NCBI RefSeq assembly: GCF_022288725.1
Contig: NZ_JAKNTA010000002.1
Span: forward strand, 239,968-303,967
DNA length: 64,000 nt
Reading direction: 5' to 3'
From: Kitasatospora sp. A2-31
GTDB lineage: Bacteria > Actinomycetota > Actinomycetes > Streptomycetales > Streptomycetaceae
Under the pieces are notes generated by a model, which saw nothing but the letters and a program-made list of their open reading frames with translations, had not been told where the DNA came from and made no database searches. Position numbers and translations under genes: made by a program. How positions within the stretch are numbered: position 1 is the stretch's first letter; each line of letters starts with the position of its first letter. Positions 9,018 through 17,344 of this stretch are shown piece by piece.

Positions 9018-11913
9018 GGTGTACCTCCAGTCCGTCGGACCGGCTGTAGGAGAGGTCGAACCCCGCCAGCCGTGCCCGACCGTCGATCGAAAAGGGCAGA
9101 ATCAGCTCTCCGGCCAGCCAGGGACTGTCCTTGGACTGCCAGGCAGGCGGGCAGAACCGCTCCAGCTCGGCGATCACCTGGTCGATGGTCGCGAGGTTGG
9201 ACAGCTCCAGCGGCAGCCGCAGAGCACTGGCCGCGGCTGCCCGGGCCGCACGGGCGGACGGCACCGCATGCTGGGGCAGTGCCAGTCCGCCACGTCCGTC
9301 CTCCAGCCAGGGGAACGTGCGCAGAGAGCCGTCGGGCAGCTGCTGCACCGCGATGACCTCGATGCTCTCCTGGCTGTCGCGGACCTGGGCTCGACCGGCC
9401 CGGGTGTCGTCGGCGTCGCCCACTCCCGCTGAAAGCCACCCCGTCAGCGGGCGCCCGTGTCGGGCCGCTGCGGCGATCCGGAAGACCTCGGCGCGGTCCT
9501 CCTTCTCGTCCCGCTGCTTCTCCTCGCGCTGCCGGGCTTCGTCCATCGTCTCGATCCAGTGCCCAGGCCCGGCCGGCCGGGTCCCGTACGCGTGCTGGAC
9601 GAGCGGGCTGATGTGCTCCGGCAGGCACAGCACCTCACCATTCAGATGCGGCTGGAGCACGGCGGCCGACCGCAGCAACGTGTACAGGCCGTACACCTTC
9701 CGGGAACCGGGTACCGGGAGAGGTACCGGGCTGTCCCAGTCCACTCCGGTCACCAGACAGCGGGCGGTCCGCAGCCTCGCCGGTCGGTGGTCCCGCTGGT
9801 GCCGGTGCAGGCGGCCGAGCCGCTGGAGCAGCAGATCGATCGGTGCGAGGTCGGTGACCAGCAGGTCGAAGTCCACGTCCAGCGACTGCTCCGCAACCTG
9901 GCTGGCCACCACGATGTGGTTGGTCGGCCGGTCCATGCGGGCGGATTTCGGCGGTCCGAAACGGGCCAGCAGGTCCGCGTCCTTCACCGCCCGGTCGGGA
10001 TCCACGAACCGGGCGTGGGCGACGGTGACGGCCTCGGCCCCGAAACGCTCGCGCAGGGCCCACGCGGTGCGGAGCACACGAGCGACGGTGTTGCGGACCA
10101 CCAGTACACAGCCGCCGTCGGCCAGCTCCACGGCCAGCCGGTCGGTGAGGACACCGAGATCATCCGCCACTCGTTCCACCACGACGTGTGTGCCCCGGCC
10201 CGAGGCGTCGGGCCGTTCCTGTACGGGGGACCGGCCTGGCGCGGCCGCGGTGATCAGCGGGTACCCGTCGGCCGCAGCCAGAGCGGCATACTCCGCGGTC
10301 TGCGCCGAGGCGCCCGCGTACGCGGCCGCCAGCTCCGAGCGCCGCGCCGCCGGCAACGTCGCGGAGAGCACCACCACCGGCACCCGGTACGCCCCCAGCC
10401 ACTCCAGGACGCGGTCCAGGTAGCAGTTCATGTAGGCGTCGTAGGCGTGCGCCTCGTCGATCACCACAACTTTCCCTGCCAGCGCGAGGTGGCGCAGGGC
10501 GAGGTGGCGGCTCTTGAGCCCGGCGAAGAGCAACTGGTCGATGGTGCCCGCGACGAACGACGCGAGCATGCCCTTCTTCCGACCGTTCAGCCACTGATGC
10601 GCCACCAGCTCGGCGGGTGACGACCGTACGTTGGCTCCCGGCCGCGGCAGGGTCTGTTCACCGTCGATTTCCACCCCGACGGGGCAGGACCGCGCTCGGC
10701 CTGCCCGCGAGCCGGCCCGCAGCCGGTCGAAGTCCTTGTTCAGCGCGGCCTTCGAGTGGGCCAGCAGAACGGACAGCCGCTGCCCGTCCGACGTGGGCAG
10801 CCGGTCCAACCAGGTCAGCAGGCGCGGGAACATCGCGTTGCTGGTGGCCATGGTTGGCAGGGCGAAGAACACGCCGCCCGCGCCGGTACGGGCGGCCAAC
10901 ACCTCGGCAGCGGCCAGCGCGGCCTCGGTCTTGCCCTCGCCCATCGGGGCCTCGATGATCATCAGCCCCGGTTCCGGCATCGTCTGCGCGATGCGTACCG
11001 CCGCGACCTGAACAGGCCGCAGCTCTGCATCATCAGGTAATTCGAACCGGGTCTTGAACAACTCCACGGGATCGGAAGGCGGTTGGGCCGGACGCCACGG
11101 GCCGGGCAGGCCCAGCCGTTTCCAGGCCGTGTCGGCTCGCGCGGAGTCGCTGCCCGTGCCGTCGAAGTTCTCGGAAGGAAGGTACGGGAACAGGTCCCGG
11201 TTGCTGGCGATCCAGTCCGCGACGATCACCACGGCGGAGACCAGGACCTGGACGGTCTGCGGGAGCTTCCCCTGCCGCCAGTCCGCGAGCCGGTCTGCCA
11301 CACCGGCGCGGTCCGCACAACGATCGAGGAGTTCGTCCTGGACGCTGCACCAGGGCTGCTCCGCCGAGCCGGCGCCGTGCAGCAGCTCGGGTCGGTCCCT
11401 GAGTGCGGTGATCTGGGGATGATCCGGTGGCGTTCCGTGATGACCACCAACCACCACCGCGAATTGGCCCGCGGCCAGCCGCGGCCACCCGCGCCGTTCC
11501 TCCAACCACCGTTGGAGCAGCAGTTGGCCCGCGAGCCCGTGCGGAGCGGTCCTCCGCTCGGCGTTCAGTAGGTGACTGGGCCCGATCGTCAGGCCCGTCG
11601 CCCGCATCCGCTCAGCGAGGACGTCGACCTGGTGGGCGAACGCCGGCGTGGCCTTGCCGATGTCGTGGGCCCTCGCCAGCCAGACCACGAGACGGCGGGC
11701 GTCCTCCTCCCCGCACGGCATCGCCTGGGCGACGAGGCGGCGGACCTGGTCGGGCAACCAGCGATCCCACAACATCCCAGCGACGGCGCCACTGTCGGCC
11801 ATGTGCCGCCACAGCGGTAACCAGGCGCCGTCGTCCTTCTCGTACTTAGCCCAGACGGTCCTCGCGGCCTCGGACAGGCTCTCAACGGGACATCCGGTCG
11901 TGCTGTCTTCCAT
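9007..11913 (-). CDS. cas3: CRISPR-associated helicase-nuclease Cas3
   Basis: Cas3, 968 residues, with an N-terminal HD nuclease and a C-terminal SF2 helicase. It unwinds and degrades DNA after Cascade makes an R-loop. Visible motifs are the HD pair in LARAHDIGKATP (His83-Asp84), a further His pair in VVGGHHGTPPDH, Walker A APMGEGKTEAAL, the DEAH box in VIDEAHAYD, and the motif VI-like QRLGRLHRH. The ATG at 11913 was chosen because GAGAG precedes it and homologues start near here; the frame stays open further upstream without family sequence. It starts 50 bases after the helicase gene of the accessory module. Confidence 0.96.
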   Translation of the reverse strand: MEDSTTGCPVESLSEAARTVWAKYEKDDGAWLPLWRHMADSGAVAGMLWDRWLPDQVRRLVAQAMPCGEEDARRLVVWLARAHDIGKATPAFAHQVDVLAERMRATGLTIGPSHLLNAERRTAPHGLAGQLLLQRWLEERRGWPRLAAGQFAVVVGGHHGTPPDHPQITALRDRPELLHGAGSAEQPWCSVQDELLDRCADRAGVADRLADWRQGKLPQTVQVLVSAVVIVADWIASNRDLFPYLPSENFDGTGSDSARADTAWKRLGLPGPWRPAQPPSDPVELFKTRFELPDDAELRPVQVAAVRIAQTMPEPGLMIIEAPMGEGKTEAALAAAEVLAARTGAGGVFFALPTMATSNAMFPRLLTWLDRLPTSDGQRLSVLLAHSKAALNKDFDRLRAGSRAGRARSCPVGVEIDGEQTLPRPGANVRSSPAELVAHQWLNGRKKGMLASFVAGTIDQLLFAGLKSRHLALRHLALAGKVVVIDEAHAYDAYMNCYLDRVLEWLGAYRVPVVVLSATLPAARRSELAAAYAGASAQTAEYAALAAADGYPLITAAAPGRSPVQERPDASGRGTHVVVERVADDLGVLTDRLAVELADGGCVLVVRNTVARVLRTAWALRERFGAEAVTVAHARFVDPDRAVKDADLLARFGPPKSARMDRPTNHIVVASQVAEQSLDVDFDLLVTDLAPIDLLLQRLGRLHRHQRDHRPARLRTARCLVTGVDWDSPVPLPVPGSRKVYGLYTLLRSAAVLQPHLNGEVLCLPEHISPLVQHAYGTRPAGPGHWIETMDEARQREEKQRDEKEDRAEVFRIAAAARHGRPLTGWLSAGVGDADDTRAGRAQVRDSQESIEVIAVQQLPDGSLRTFPWLEDGRGGLALPQHAVPSARAARAAAASALRLPLELSNLATIDQVIAELERFCPPAWQSKDSPWLAGELILPFSIDGRARLAGFDLSYSRSDGLEVHRDT

Positions 11914-11963
11914 GGCTCTCTCCTCGGCGCACCGCGTGAGGCACGCCGCCCGTACGGTTACGG

Positions 11964-13313
11964 TCAGATCGCTTTGATCCGGTGCTCGGCCCGTTCCAAG
12001 TGGGCCATGGTGCTCTGGTGGGCGCGCCAGCCGTCGGGAAACTTCGGTTTCACGTCGAGATGCACAGGCCGGGTGGTCGGATGCCGGTCCAGGACGTCGC
12101 GGATCCCGGCTCGGGCGACCACGATGCAGGCGTAGCGGTGCCGGGACAACAGCACGCACAGGCGGCCGGCCTCCAGGTGGAAGGCGCTGAGATCCCGCCG
12201 TCCGGACAGCGGGTGCCACACCAGGGTCACGTCGAACTCGCGTCCCTGGAGTCGGTTCGCGGTGTCCACGGTGATCCGGCTGAGGCCTCGCTCGGCGAGC
12301 GCCCTCCGGACGGCGTTCACCTGGAGGGTACGGGCCGCTCCGATGGCGATCCTGTCCTCTACGAGGAGGGAACCGTCGGTGAGCGCACCGCGTTCCAGCA
12401 GCCTCGCGGCGGTGGCGGCCAGAGCCTCGGCGACTTCGGGGTCATGGTCGAGGGTGTGGCGGGCCTCGAGTTCCAGATATCCCCACCCGGAATTGGCGGC
12501 GCGGCTCAGTACGTCGTCCACGTGGGACGTCTGGTGCGGGAAGGTGGCGAAGCTCAGCCTCCGGTCCCCGGGGCCGGTGCCGGACTCGAACGGGTAATAG
12601 GGGTAGAACGACTCCTGCACCAGCGGCGCGGCGTTCGCGGGAAGCCTCCAGGACACCGGGAGTTGGTGCCGTGCGAGGTCCGGGCTGTGAGACAGGGTGA
12701 CGTCCACCGCGTTCAGCAACGGGTCCCAGCTCAAGCCGCGCCATCGGTCGGTCTCCACGGTGGAGAACGGGTCGAGCTGCCCGGGGTCACCGACGAGCAG
12801 CACGCGAGCGTCCGGCCCGTCGAACAGCGGCGCGGTCGCCAGCAGGGCGTCCGACCGCATCTGGTAGGCCTCGTCCACGATCGCCCACTGCCACGGCTCG
12901 CAGGTGTCCGGGCTGACGTACGACCACTTCTTCGCCGTCGACAGGACGACCGGAAGGTGCCGCAAGGCCTGGATCCGGGTGCTTCCGCTGACCTGCGGAT
13001 GGCGGGCGACCCGTTCGGGCAGCGCGACCGTGGAACTGTGCAGCCGGCCCAGAGGTAGTTCGGGGTGCTCGCGGGCGATGCGGTCGGTGAGATCGTCGAC
13101 TTGTTCATTGGTCTGCGCCACGATCATCAATTGGTGCCCGGCCGCGGTCAGATGGCCCGTGGCGCGGACGACCAGCGTCGACTTTCCGGCTCCCGGGGGG
13201 GAGTCCACGATTACGCCACGCCCGGTACCCGTGTCGAGCTCGGTAAGGATTCCGGCGACGGCCAGGTCGGCACGCACGCCCGGTGCAGGATCGGTGCCTG
13301 CGACAGTGGTCAT
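11964..13313 (-). CDS. SF1B (Upf1/Dna2-like) DNA helicase of cas-linked module
   Basis: Helicase/ATPase of 449 residues. Superfamily 1 motifs are visible in order: Walker A PPGAGKST (41-46), motif II IVDEAYQM (DEAY 147-150), motif III LLVGDPGQLDPF (175-180), SWRLP, motif V VDTANRLQGREFDV and motif VI LCVLLSRHRYACIVV. This set is closest to the Upf1/Dna2 branch. It has no nuclease domain; a Dna2-type nuclease is encoded two genes upstream. Its ATG overlaps the stop of the unknown middle gene by four bases, and cas3 begins 50 bases downstream on the same strand. The obvious inference is a DNA-processing partner of the nuclease, used in defence or spacer acquisition. Confidence 0.85.
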   Translation of the reverse strand: MTTVAGTDPAPGVRADLAVAGILTELDTGTGRGVIVDSPPGAGKSTLVVRATGHLTAAGHQLMIVAQTNEQVDDLTDRIAREHPELPLGRLHSSTVALPERVARHPQVSGSTRIQALRHLPVVLSTAKKWSYVSPDTCEPWQWAIVDEAYQMRSDALLATAPLFDGPDARVLLVGDPGQLDPFSTVETDRWRGLSWDPLLNAVDVTLSHSPDLARHQLPVSWRLPANAAPLVQESFYPYYPFESGTGPGDRRLSFATFPHQTSHVDDVLSRAANSGWGYLELEARHTLDHDPEVAEALAATAARLLERGALTDGSLLVEDRIAIGAARTLQVNAVRRALAERGLSRITVDTANRLQGREFDVTLVWHPLSGRRDLSAFHLEAGRLCVLLSRHRYACIVVARAGIRDVLDRHPTTRPVHLDVKPKFPDGWRAHQSTMAHLERAEHRIKAI

Positions 13314-14812
13314 GCCCAGACCTCCTCGGCGTCGTCTGCCGTCGGTTCGTACGGTTGCGGTGGACCTCCGTGGGTCCACGGCGTGTTCTCGGCGGAGGGA
13401 AACCGTGAAGGCTGCTGTGCCGGGTCGAGGGTGGTGAAGGTCAGCTCCTCGCCGAGCTCGGGCACTGCACCGGGCGGCAGCGGTTGTCGGTACCCGCGTC
13501 CCAGGCCACCGGTGATCTCCAGCAGCACATCGAAATCGTCTGTGCCGGCTGCGGTGATCGCCTTGACCTCGGCTGCCTGTGCTCGGCGGGTGGGGGAGCG
13601 GACGACGACGCCTACCTCGACGCGCGGCAGCTCGGCAACGCGCAGGGTGACGGTCGGCCGGCGCTTGGGGCGCGCACCCGAGTCGTCGAGCCGATCCGGG
13701 GCCCGGTCGACCACCACGCCGGTGAACGCCTCCCCACTCAGCTCGTGCTCGGCCATCACGAGGGGATCGTCGAAGGCCCGCTCCACCTGGTAGAGCTGCT
13801 CGGCCTCCTCCAGACGTGCCAGCCTGCGGGCCGCCCCCACCGCTTGGTCGCGGCGGCCCTGAGGACGGCCGTCCTCGATCAAGTACGTGCCGTAGGCGGA
13901 GAACTCCGCACGGTCCCGTTGCCGGCGGTCGGCCACATGGCCGCCCTCGGGGAGCTCCTGCAGCAACTCGATCCCGCGCCAGACCGCCTCCCAGGTCGGC
14001 ATCATCTGCCCTTCGAGTTCCCGGTCCATCTCCCTGGCGAAGGCCTGCCGGGTCCGGTCGTTGGTCGCCTCGTCGTACCCGGTCATCAGACGTTGCAAGG
14101 TCGTGGCGTCGAAGACCGGGTCGGTGGCGGGTCCTGCCGGCGGGCCAATGGCGGGATCCTCGGCGTCGCGGGCGGCAGCGGCGCCGCTCCGGCCGGCGGG
14201 TGGATCGATCCAGGCCAGGACCGATGCCAGATGGGAGTCCTCGGCGCTGCTCTGGCCCGTGGCCCAGTGCTCGGTCAAGACACGGGTCATGGCCATCAGC
14301 ACGGCGGTGCCCGGAACCTCGGAGCGATCCGTGAACCAGGTCAACCATTTGCCCAGCAGCACGACATCGGGCGACACGGCGAACGGCCCATCGGTGGCCC
14401 GTAGCCGGGTCAGGCGGCCGAGCTGCCTCAGCCATCCAATGCCCTCGCCGTTAGGGACGATCAACTGAGGACCTCGCAGTGCCCGGCGCCGCTCCTCCTT
14501 CGCCGACCCGGACACGTAGGACTCAGTGTCGACCAGTAGCGCCGCGAGGTAGGGAAGCACGAGCTTGGCAAGACGCTCGACGAATCCGAACCGCTCGGTA
14601 CGGTCCCGTGGCTGATGGACAGACAGCAGGGTCGGTGAGGAGCGGTTGTTGCCCGCGAGCATGGCCAGCGGTGCGCAGGCCTCACCGGCCATGGTGAGCG
14701 GAACGAGGACGAACGGATCCGACTCCAGGTGGACATGGCGCACGGTGGCAATGGGCTCGGCACTACCGGTGGCCGTCGCCCGCAGCCTCGCCAGTTCGAT
14801 CATCACGCTCAT
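13310..14812 (-). CDS. unknown protein coupled to helicase and nuclease
   Basis: Protein of 500 residues that I do not recognise. It has no signal peptide, membrane segment or known catalytic motif that I can see. The first 200 residues are hydrophobic/helical with a VRHVHLESDPFVLVPL strand region. The middle (220-370) is charged and Ala/Glu-rich, and the last 130 look beta-rich (TVTLRVAELPRVEVGVVVRS). It overlaps both neighbours by ATGA: the nuclease stop at its start and the helicase start at its end. That arrangement suggests a fixed stoichiometric complex with them, for example a scaffold or DNA-recognition subunit. Confidence 0.8.
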   Translation of the reverse strand: MSVMIELARLRATATGSAEPIATVRHVHLESDPFVLVPLTMAGEACAPLAMLAGNNRSSPTLLSVHQPRDRTERFGFVERLAKLVLPYLAALLVDTESYVSGSAKEERRRALRGPQLIVPNGEGIGWLRQLGRLTRLRATDGPFAVSPDVVLLGKWLTWFTDRSEVPGTAVLMAMTRVLTEHWATGQSSAEDSHLASVLAWIDPPAGRSGAAAARDAEDPAIGPPAGPATDPVFDATTLQRLMTGYDEATNDRTRQAFAREMDRELEGQMMPTWEAVWRGIELLQELPEGGHVADRRQRDRAEFSAYGTYLIEDGRPQGRRDQAVGAARRLARLEEAEQLYQVERAFDDPLVMAEHELSGEAFTGVVVDRAPDRLDDSGARPKRRPTVTLRVAELPRVEVGVVVRSPTRRAQAAEVKAITAAGTDDFDVLLEITGGLGRGYRQPLPPGAVPELGEELTFTTLDPAQQPSRFPSAENTPWTHGGPPQPYEPTADDAEEVWA

Positions 14813-15948
14813 GCGGCGTTCCCCTGACGGCTCCGACGCAGGCGCTCGGCCCGGAGTAGATGGTCCAGCACCTCGGCCTGCCCGGGATCGACGGCCTGCC
14901 CCGATGCGTCCCCCAGATGTGCGAGCACCGTCCGTGTGGAGTCCAGGCCCGGCATGACGTTGCGCATGCCACTGCCCAACCGCGCCGGCAACGCGCACCG
15001 CTCCGCCTCCTCACGGCAGAAGCGGGCCATCTCGCAGAAGGACAGGCATCCCGGCGAATAGGCCGCATCGAGTGCCGAGACGGACGAAGCCAACTCGTCT
15101 GCACTACGGTTCGATTCGTCGCTCGCGTCGAAGGTCGCCTCTGCGGGCAGCGATACGATCAGGTCGGCCGTCCGGCGCAGCCTCTCCAGCTGGAAGGCGA
15201 TGGTGTCACGCTCCTGCCGCAGATCGACGAGGCGACCGTACGGGCGGTTGCCGAAGTCCTTCGGGCATACCAGCAAGAACTGGTCGGCGACGAGATCGGG
15301 ATCGTGGCCGGCCGCTGCGAAGGCACGGCGCAGCGCGATCGCGTAGACCGCGGCCTGCTTGGCGGCCTGCGCGACGTCCAGGGGATCGGCCACGCCGTCG
15401 ATGGCCGGAAACGACTTGATCTCCACCAGGTGGAAGCGACCGCCGACTCGGTGGGTGAGAGCGTCGGGCTCCAGATAGGCCGTGCCACCCGCGACCTCCA
15501 AGGTGAGAACAGGGTGGTCCAGGATCAGCCGATCGGCGTCGCCTGCGGCCATTCGTTCGATCAGTCGGGCGGATTCCTTCTGGCGAACCGCCAGCGAGGC
15601 ATTGCCTCCGACATCGTTGAGGTCGGTCACCGCCGCTTCGGCGACGGGTGCTCCGGTTTGCTGGCGGAGCAGCCGGAACAGCTCGGCATGGCCGTCCCGC
15701 TTGACCAGCTCTTCGAACGCGAGGCCACGGGTGATCGCAAACGGGGACTGGCCGAATCGGGGGTCGAAGCCCATGCGACGGGCGAGTGCGGCCTTGTCGA
15801 CGCCGGCGGCGTCCAGGACAGCGCGGCGGTCGCAGCCTGGATTGGTGGTCAGCGCAGTGATCTTGCGCGCGTCGTAAGGCTTGGGTGGCAGGGGACCGCG
15901 CAGTCGGGCGAGCCGGTCCTCGGGCACGCCGGAGGGAGGCAGGGGCAT
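14809..15948 (-). CDS. Cas4/Dna2-like PD-(D/E)XK nuclease with Fe-S cysteines
   Basis: Nuclease of 379 residues. The RecB/Cas4 core is visible: RGLAFEELV as motif I, Asp162 in LEPDALTHR, Glu176-x-Lys178 in FHLVEIKSF, and the QxxxY motif (Gln198, Tyr202) in KQAAVYAIAL. Cys39 lies upstream of the core, and Cys301, Cys305, Cys311 and Cys318 lie after it. This is the one-plus-three layout of the 4Fe-4S nucleases Cas4, AddB and Dna2, with one extra Cys. It is longer than Cas4 (about 200) and type I-E does not normally carry cas4. With the SF1B helicase nearby it resembles a Dna2 split into two chains. Confidence 0.85.
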   Translation of the reverse strand: MPLPPSGVPEDRLARLRGPLPPKPYDARKITALTTNPGCDRRAVLDAAGVDKAALARRMGFDPRFGQSPFAITRGLAFEELVKRDGHAELFRLLRQQTGAPVAEAAVTDLNDVGGNASLAVRQKESARLIERMAAGDADRLILDHPVLTLEVAGGTAYLEPDALTHRVGGRFHLVEIKSFPAIDGVADPLDVAQAAKQAAVYAIALRRAFAAAGHDPDLVADQFLLVCPKDFGNRPYGRLVDLRQERDTIAFQLERLRRTADLIVSLPAEATFDASDESNRSADELASSVSALDAAYSPGCLSFCEMARFCREEAERCALPARLGSGMRNVMPGLDSTRTVLAHLGDASGQAVDPGQAEVLDHLLRAERLRRSRQGNAA

Positions 15949-16025
15949 GGTGGGTTTCTTGAGTCGTCCCGATGCCAGGGAAGATCGATGGCGGTGTCGG
16001 GAGAGTGTGGTCCTTGACGGGGTGG

Positions 16026-16913
16026 TCAGGAGGTAGTGGTAGCGGTGCGCCGGTCCATCGACTGGAGCGGGGCGCCGAAAAGCTGCTGGACGTCGGTGAG
16101 TTGGGATCGAGCTCGAACCGCTGCCGCCGTGCGTTCGGCGGCGTCGGCCTCGTGATGCACGGTGGACTCGTTGCGAGCTGCCGCGATCACCCGGGCCGGG
16201 TCCGGTTCCCCCGACTCGTAGGCGCCGGGGATGTTGAAGGCGAAGCGTCGCAGCAGACGCCAGGCGTACTCCCCGGGGTGATGCCCGGCGGTCTCCAGGC
16301 GCTGGATCTGCTCGGCCACGCCGACGGCGTGGGTGAGGAAATCGGTACGGGGACTGAGCGGTCCGACGATGCGTCGGTCCAGCGGCCAGGTCGACACCGC
16401 GAGCAGCCCGCGGGCGGCGGCCAAACGGTCATGAGTGAGCGCGGCGCAGATGTAGTACGGGCGGGTGTGTCCCTGGGAGGCGAAAGACCGTTCCTCGTCA
16501 CGCCGAAGCGACGCCAGCTTGGTGACAATCAACGGGTCGGTGAAGAACGCCTGGTAGGTGGCGGCGATCAACTTCGGTGCGGCTGGCGCTCCTAGGATCG
16601 CCAGCGCCTGATGCGCCTGTTCCCGAGCCGGGATGCCGGTCGGAAGACGGGACGCAGGGGATCGGGCCTCGGCCGGCGCGGTGGCGGCGGCTTCGAGGAC
16701 CTGAGTGGTCGGGTTGCGGTCGGCGTCCTCCGAGAACTGCGGGTGCTGATCAGCGTCGTCCTCATTGAGTGCGGACTCCCATGCCTCCTCGACCTGGCGC
16801 ATCTCCCGGCGGATCCGGGTGGCAGCGCCCTTGTCTCGGGCGCGGGTTGCCTCTCGCAGGCGTACCCGCAGGTCCGCCAGCCGCGCTTCGAGCTCATCGA
16901 TGGTCTCGGCCAT
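16026..16913 (-). CDS. coiled-coil protein of unknown function, first gene of module
   Basis: Protein of 295 residues that I do not recognise. Residues 1-50 form a heptad-rich coiled coil (ETIDELEARLADLRVRLREA). After a flexible stretch, residues 90-280 are mostly helical, with PYYICAALTHDRLAAARGLL and DRRIVGPLSPRTDFLTHAVG. The ATG at 16913 is supported by the coiled coil starting there, but no good ribosome binding site precedes it (TCTCTCC), so it may be leaderless. It ends 77 bases before the nuclease gene on the same strand and is probably the first gene of the operon. Confidence 0.65.
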   Translation of the reverse strand: MAETIDELEARLADLRVRLREATRARDKGAATRIRREMRQVEEAWESALNEDDADQHPQFSEDADRNPTTQVLEAAATAPAEARSPASRLPTGIPAREQAHQALAILGAPAAPKLIAATYQAFFTDPLIVTKLASLRRDEERSFASQGHTRPYYICAALTHDRLAAARGLLAVSTWPLDRRIVGPLSPRTDFLTHAVGVAEQIQRLETAGHHPGEYAWRLLRRFAFNIPGAYESGEPDPARVIAAARNESTVHHEADAAERTAAAVRARSQLTDVQQLFGAPLQSMDRRTATTTS

Positions 16914-17186
16914 GGAGAGAACGCTAGCGCAAGAAGTCCCTGGAGTTCCAAGGTAATCCAAACTTCCCCGAGATCGGGAGGCGGCCGCTACAATCCGTCC
17001 GCTGCTGCCGCTGGTTCTTCCCGAGGGGCGGTCTTGTCTTGCGCCTTGGTGGTGTGAGGCTTCGTTACGTGTGGCGGCCAGGGGCATGTGTGCGCGGCCG
17101 CGCCGGAGCTGATTGGAATGGGTCGACCTTGGAGGCAGGTTGACCGGATCGCGACCAAGGCGTGAGGGGAGGCGTAGCCTGAGGGC
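16914..17186. promoter_or_regulatory. intergenic region with probable promoter of the module/cas operon
   Basis: Non-coding DNA between the first minus-strand gene of the module and the plus-strand mini-CRISPR. It must hold the promoter for the leftward operon unless that starts inside a gene. I could not identify a certain -35/-10 pair. A TAGCCT at 17175-17180 on the plus strand would place a start close to 17187, the beginning of the mini-CRISPR. Confidence 0.35.
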
Positions 17187-17260
17187 CTGCTCCCCATGTG
17201 GGGATGATCCTCATCGAGGGTTGCCAGTTAACCTGCTCCCCGCTCGCGCGGGGTTGCCGT
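17187..17260 (+). ncRNA. creA-like: degenerate one-spacer mini-CRISPR (creA-like crRNA gene)
   Basis: Two repeat-like elements flank a 21-base spacer. The first (17187-17211) starts CTGCTCCCC, has a four-base shorter loop, and ends ATGATCCT, matching six of eight bases of the normal 5' handle. The second (17233-17253) is identical to the first 21 bases of the array repeat, the part a mature I-E crRNA keeps as its 3' hairpin, and then diverges. So exactly the parts needed for one crRNA (17204-17253, about 50 nt) are preserved, and the parts needed for a second are lost. There is no array-type leader. The spacer resembles DNA at 17314-17334. It could be an eroded array remnant, but the retention pattern argues for function. 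Confidence 0.65.
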
Positions 17261-17285
17261 GCCGGGCTGCTGATCGCAGCCCGGC
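17261..17285 (+). terminator. hairpin terminator of the mini-CRISPR
   Basis: A perfect 10-base inverted repeat, GCCGGGCTGC and GCAGCCCGGC with a 5-base loop, begins seven bases after the second pseudo-repeat. It has no T tract, which is common for actinobacterial terminators. It would end a plus-strand RNA containing the mini-CRISPR. Confidence 0.6.
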
Positions 17286-17313
17286 ACCTTGCTGTTCCGG
17301 GCCTTGTCGAATG

Positions 17314-17334
17314 GCTTACTGGTAGTCCTCGATG
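17314..17334 (-). promoter_or_regulatory. partial match to the mini-CRISPR spacer, in promoter-like DNA
   Basis: On the minus strand this site reads CATCGAGG followed by 13 more bases and matches the spacer 17212-17232 at 16 of 21 positions. The first eight, the crRNA seed, are perfect. Mismatches are at spacer positions 9, 10, 12, 18 and 20; positions 12 and 18 are among those flipped out of the type I-E duplex. The bases 5' of it are AAT. TTACTG (17316-17321) and TAGAGT (17341-17346) may be -35/-10 elements of a plus-strand promoter (spacing 19), so the site would overlap the promoter. Binding of Cascade here would block it. Confidence 0.5.
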
Positions 17335-17344
17335 ATTAGGTAGA

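Noticed and set aside
9007..12219. Longer start for cas3 at 12219
   Set aside because: The extra 102 codons overlap the helicase gene and have no Cas3 sequence; ATG at 11913 has a ribosome binding site.
14809..15948. Calling the nuclease cas4
   Set aside because: It is nearly twice Cas4 length, has an extra Cys and sits with an SF1B helicase; type I-E rarely has Cas4. The safer name is Cas4/Dna2-like.
11964..16913. Assigning the module to a named defence system
   Set aside because: I could not match its gene set with certainty to any named system, so no name is given.
16914..17186. Mini-CRISPR as a regulator of the cas operon promoter (CreR-like)
   Set aside because: By eye no match to the seed CATCGAGG or its complement was found between the module start and the mini-CRISPR, whereas a clear match lies downstream at 17314.
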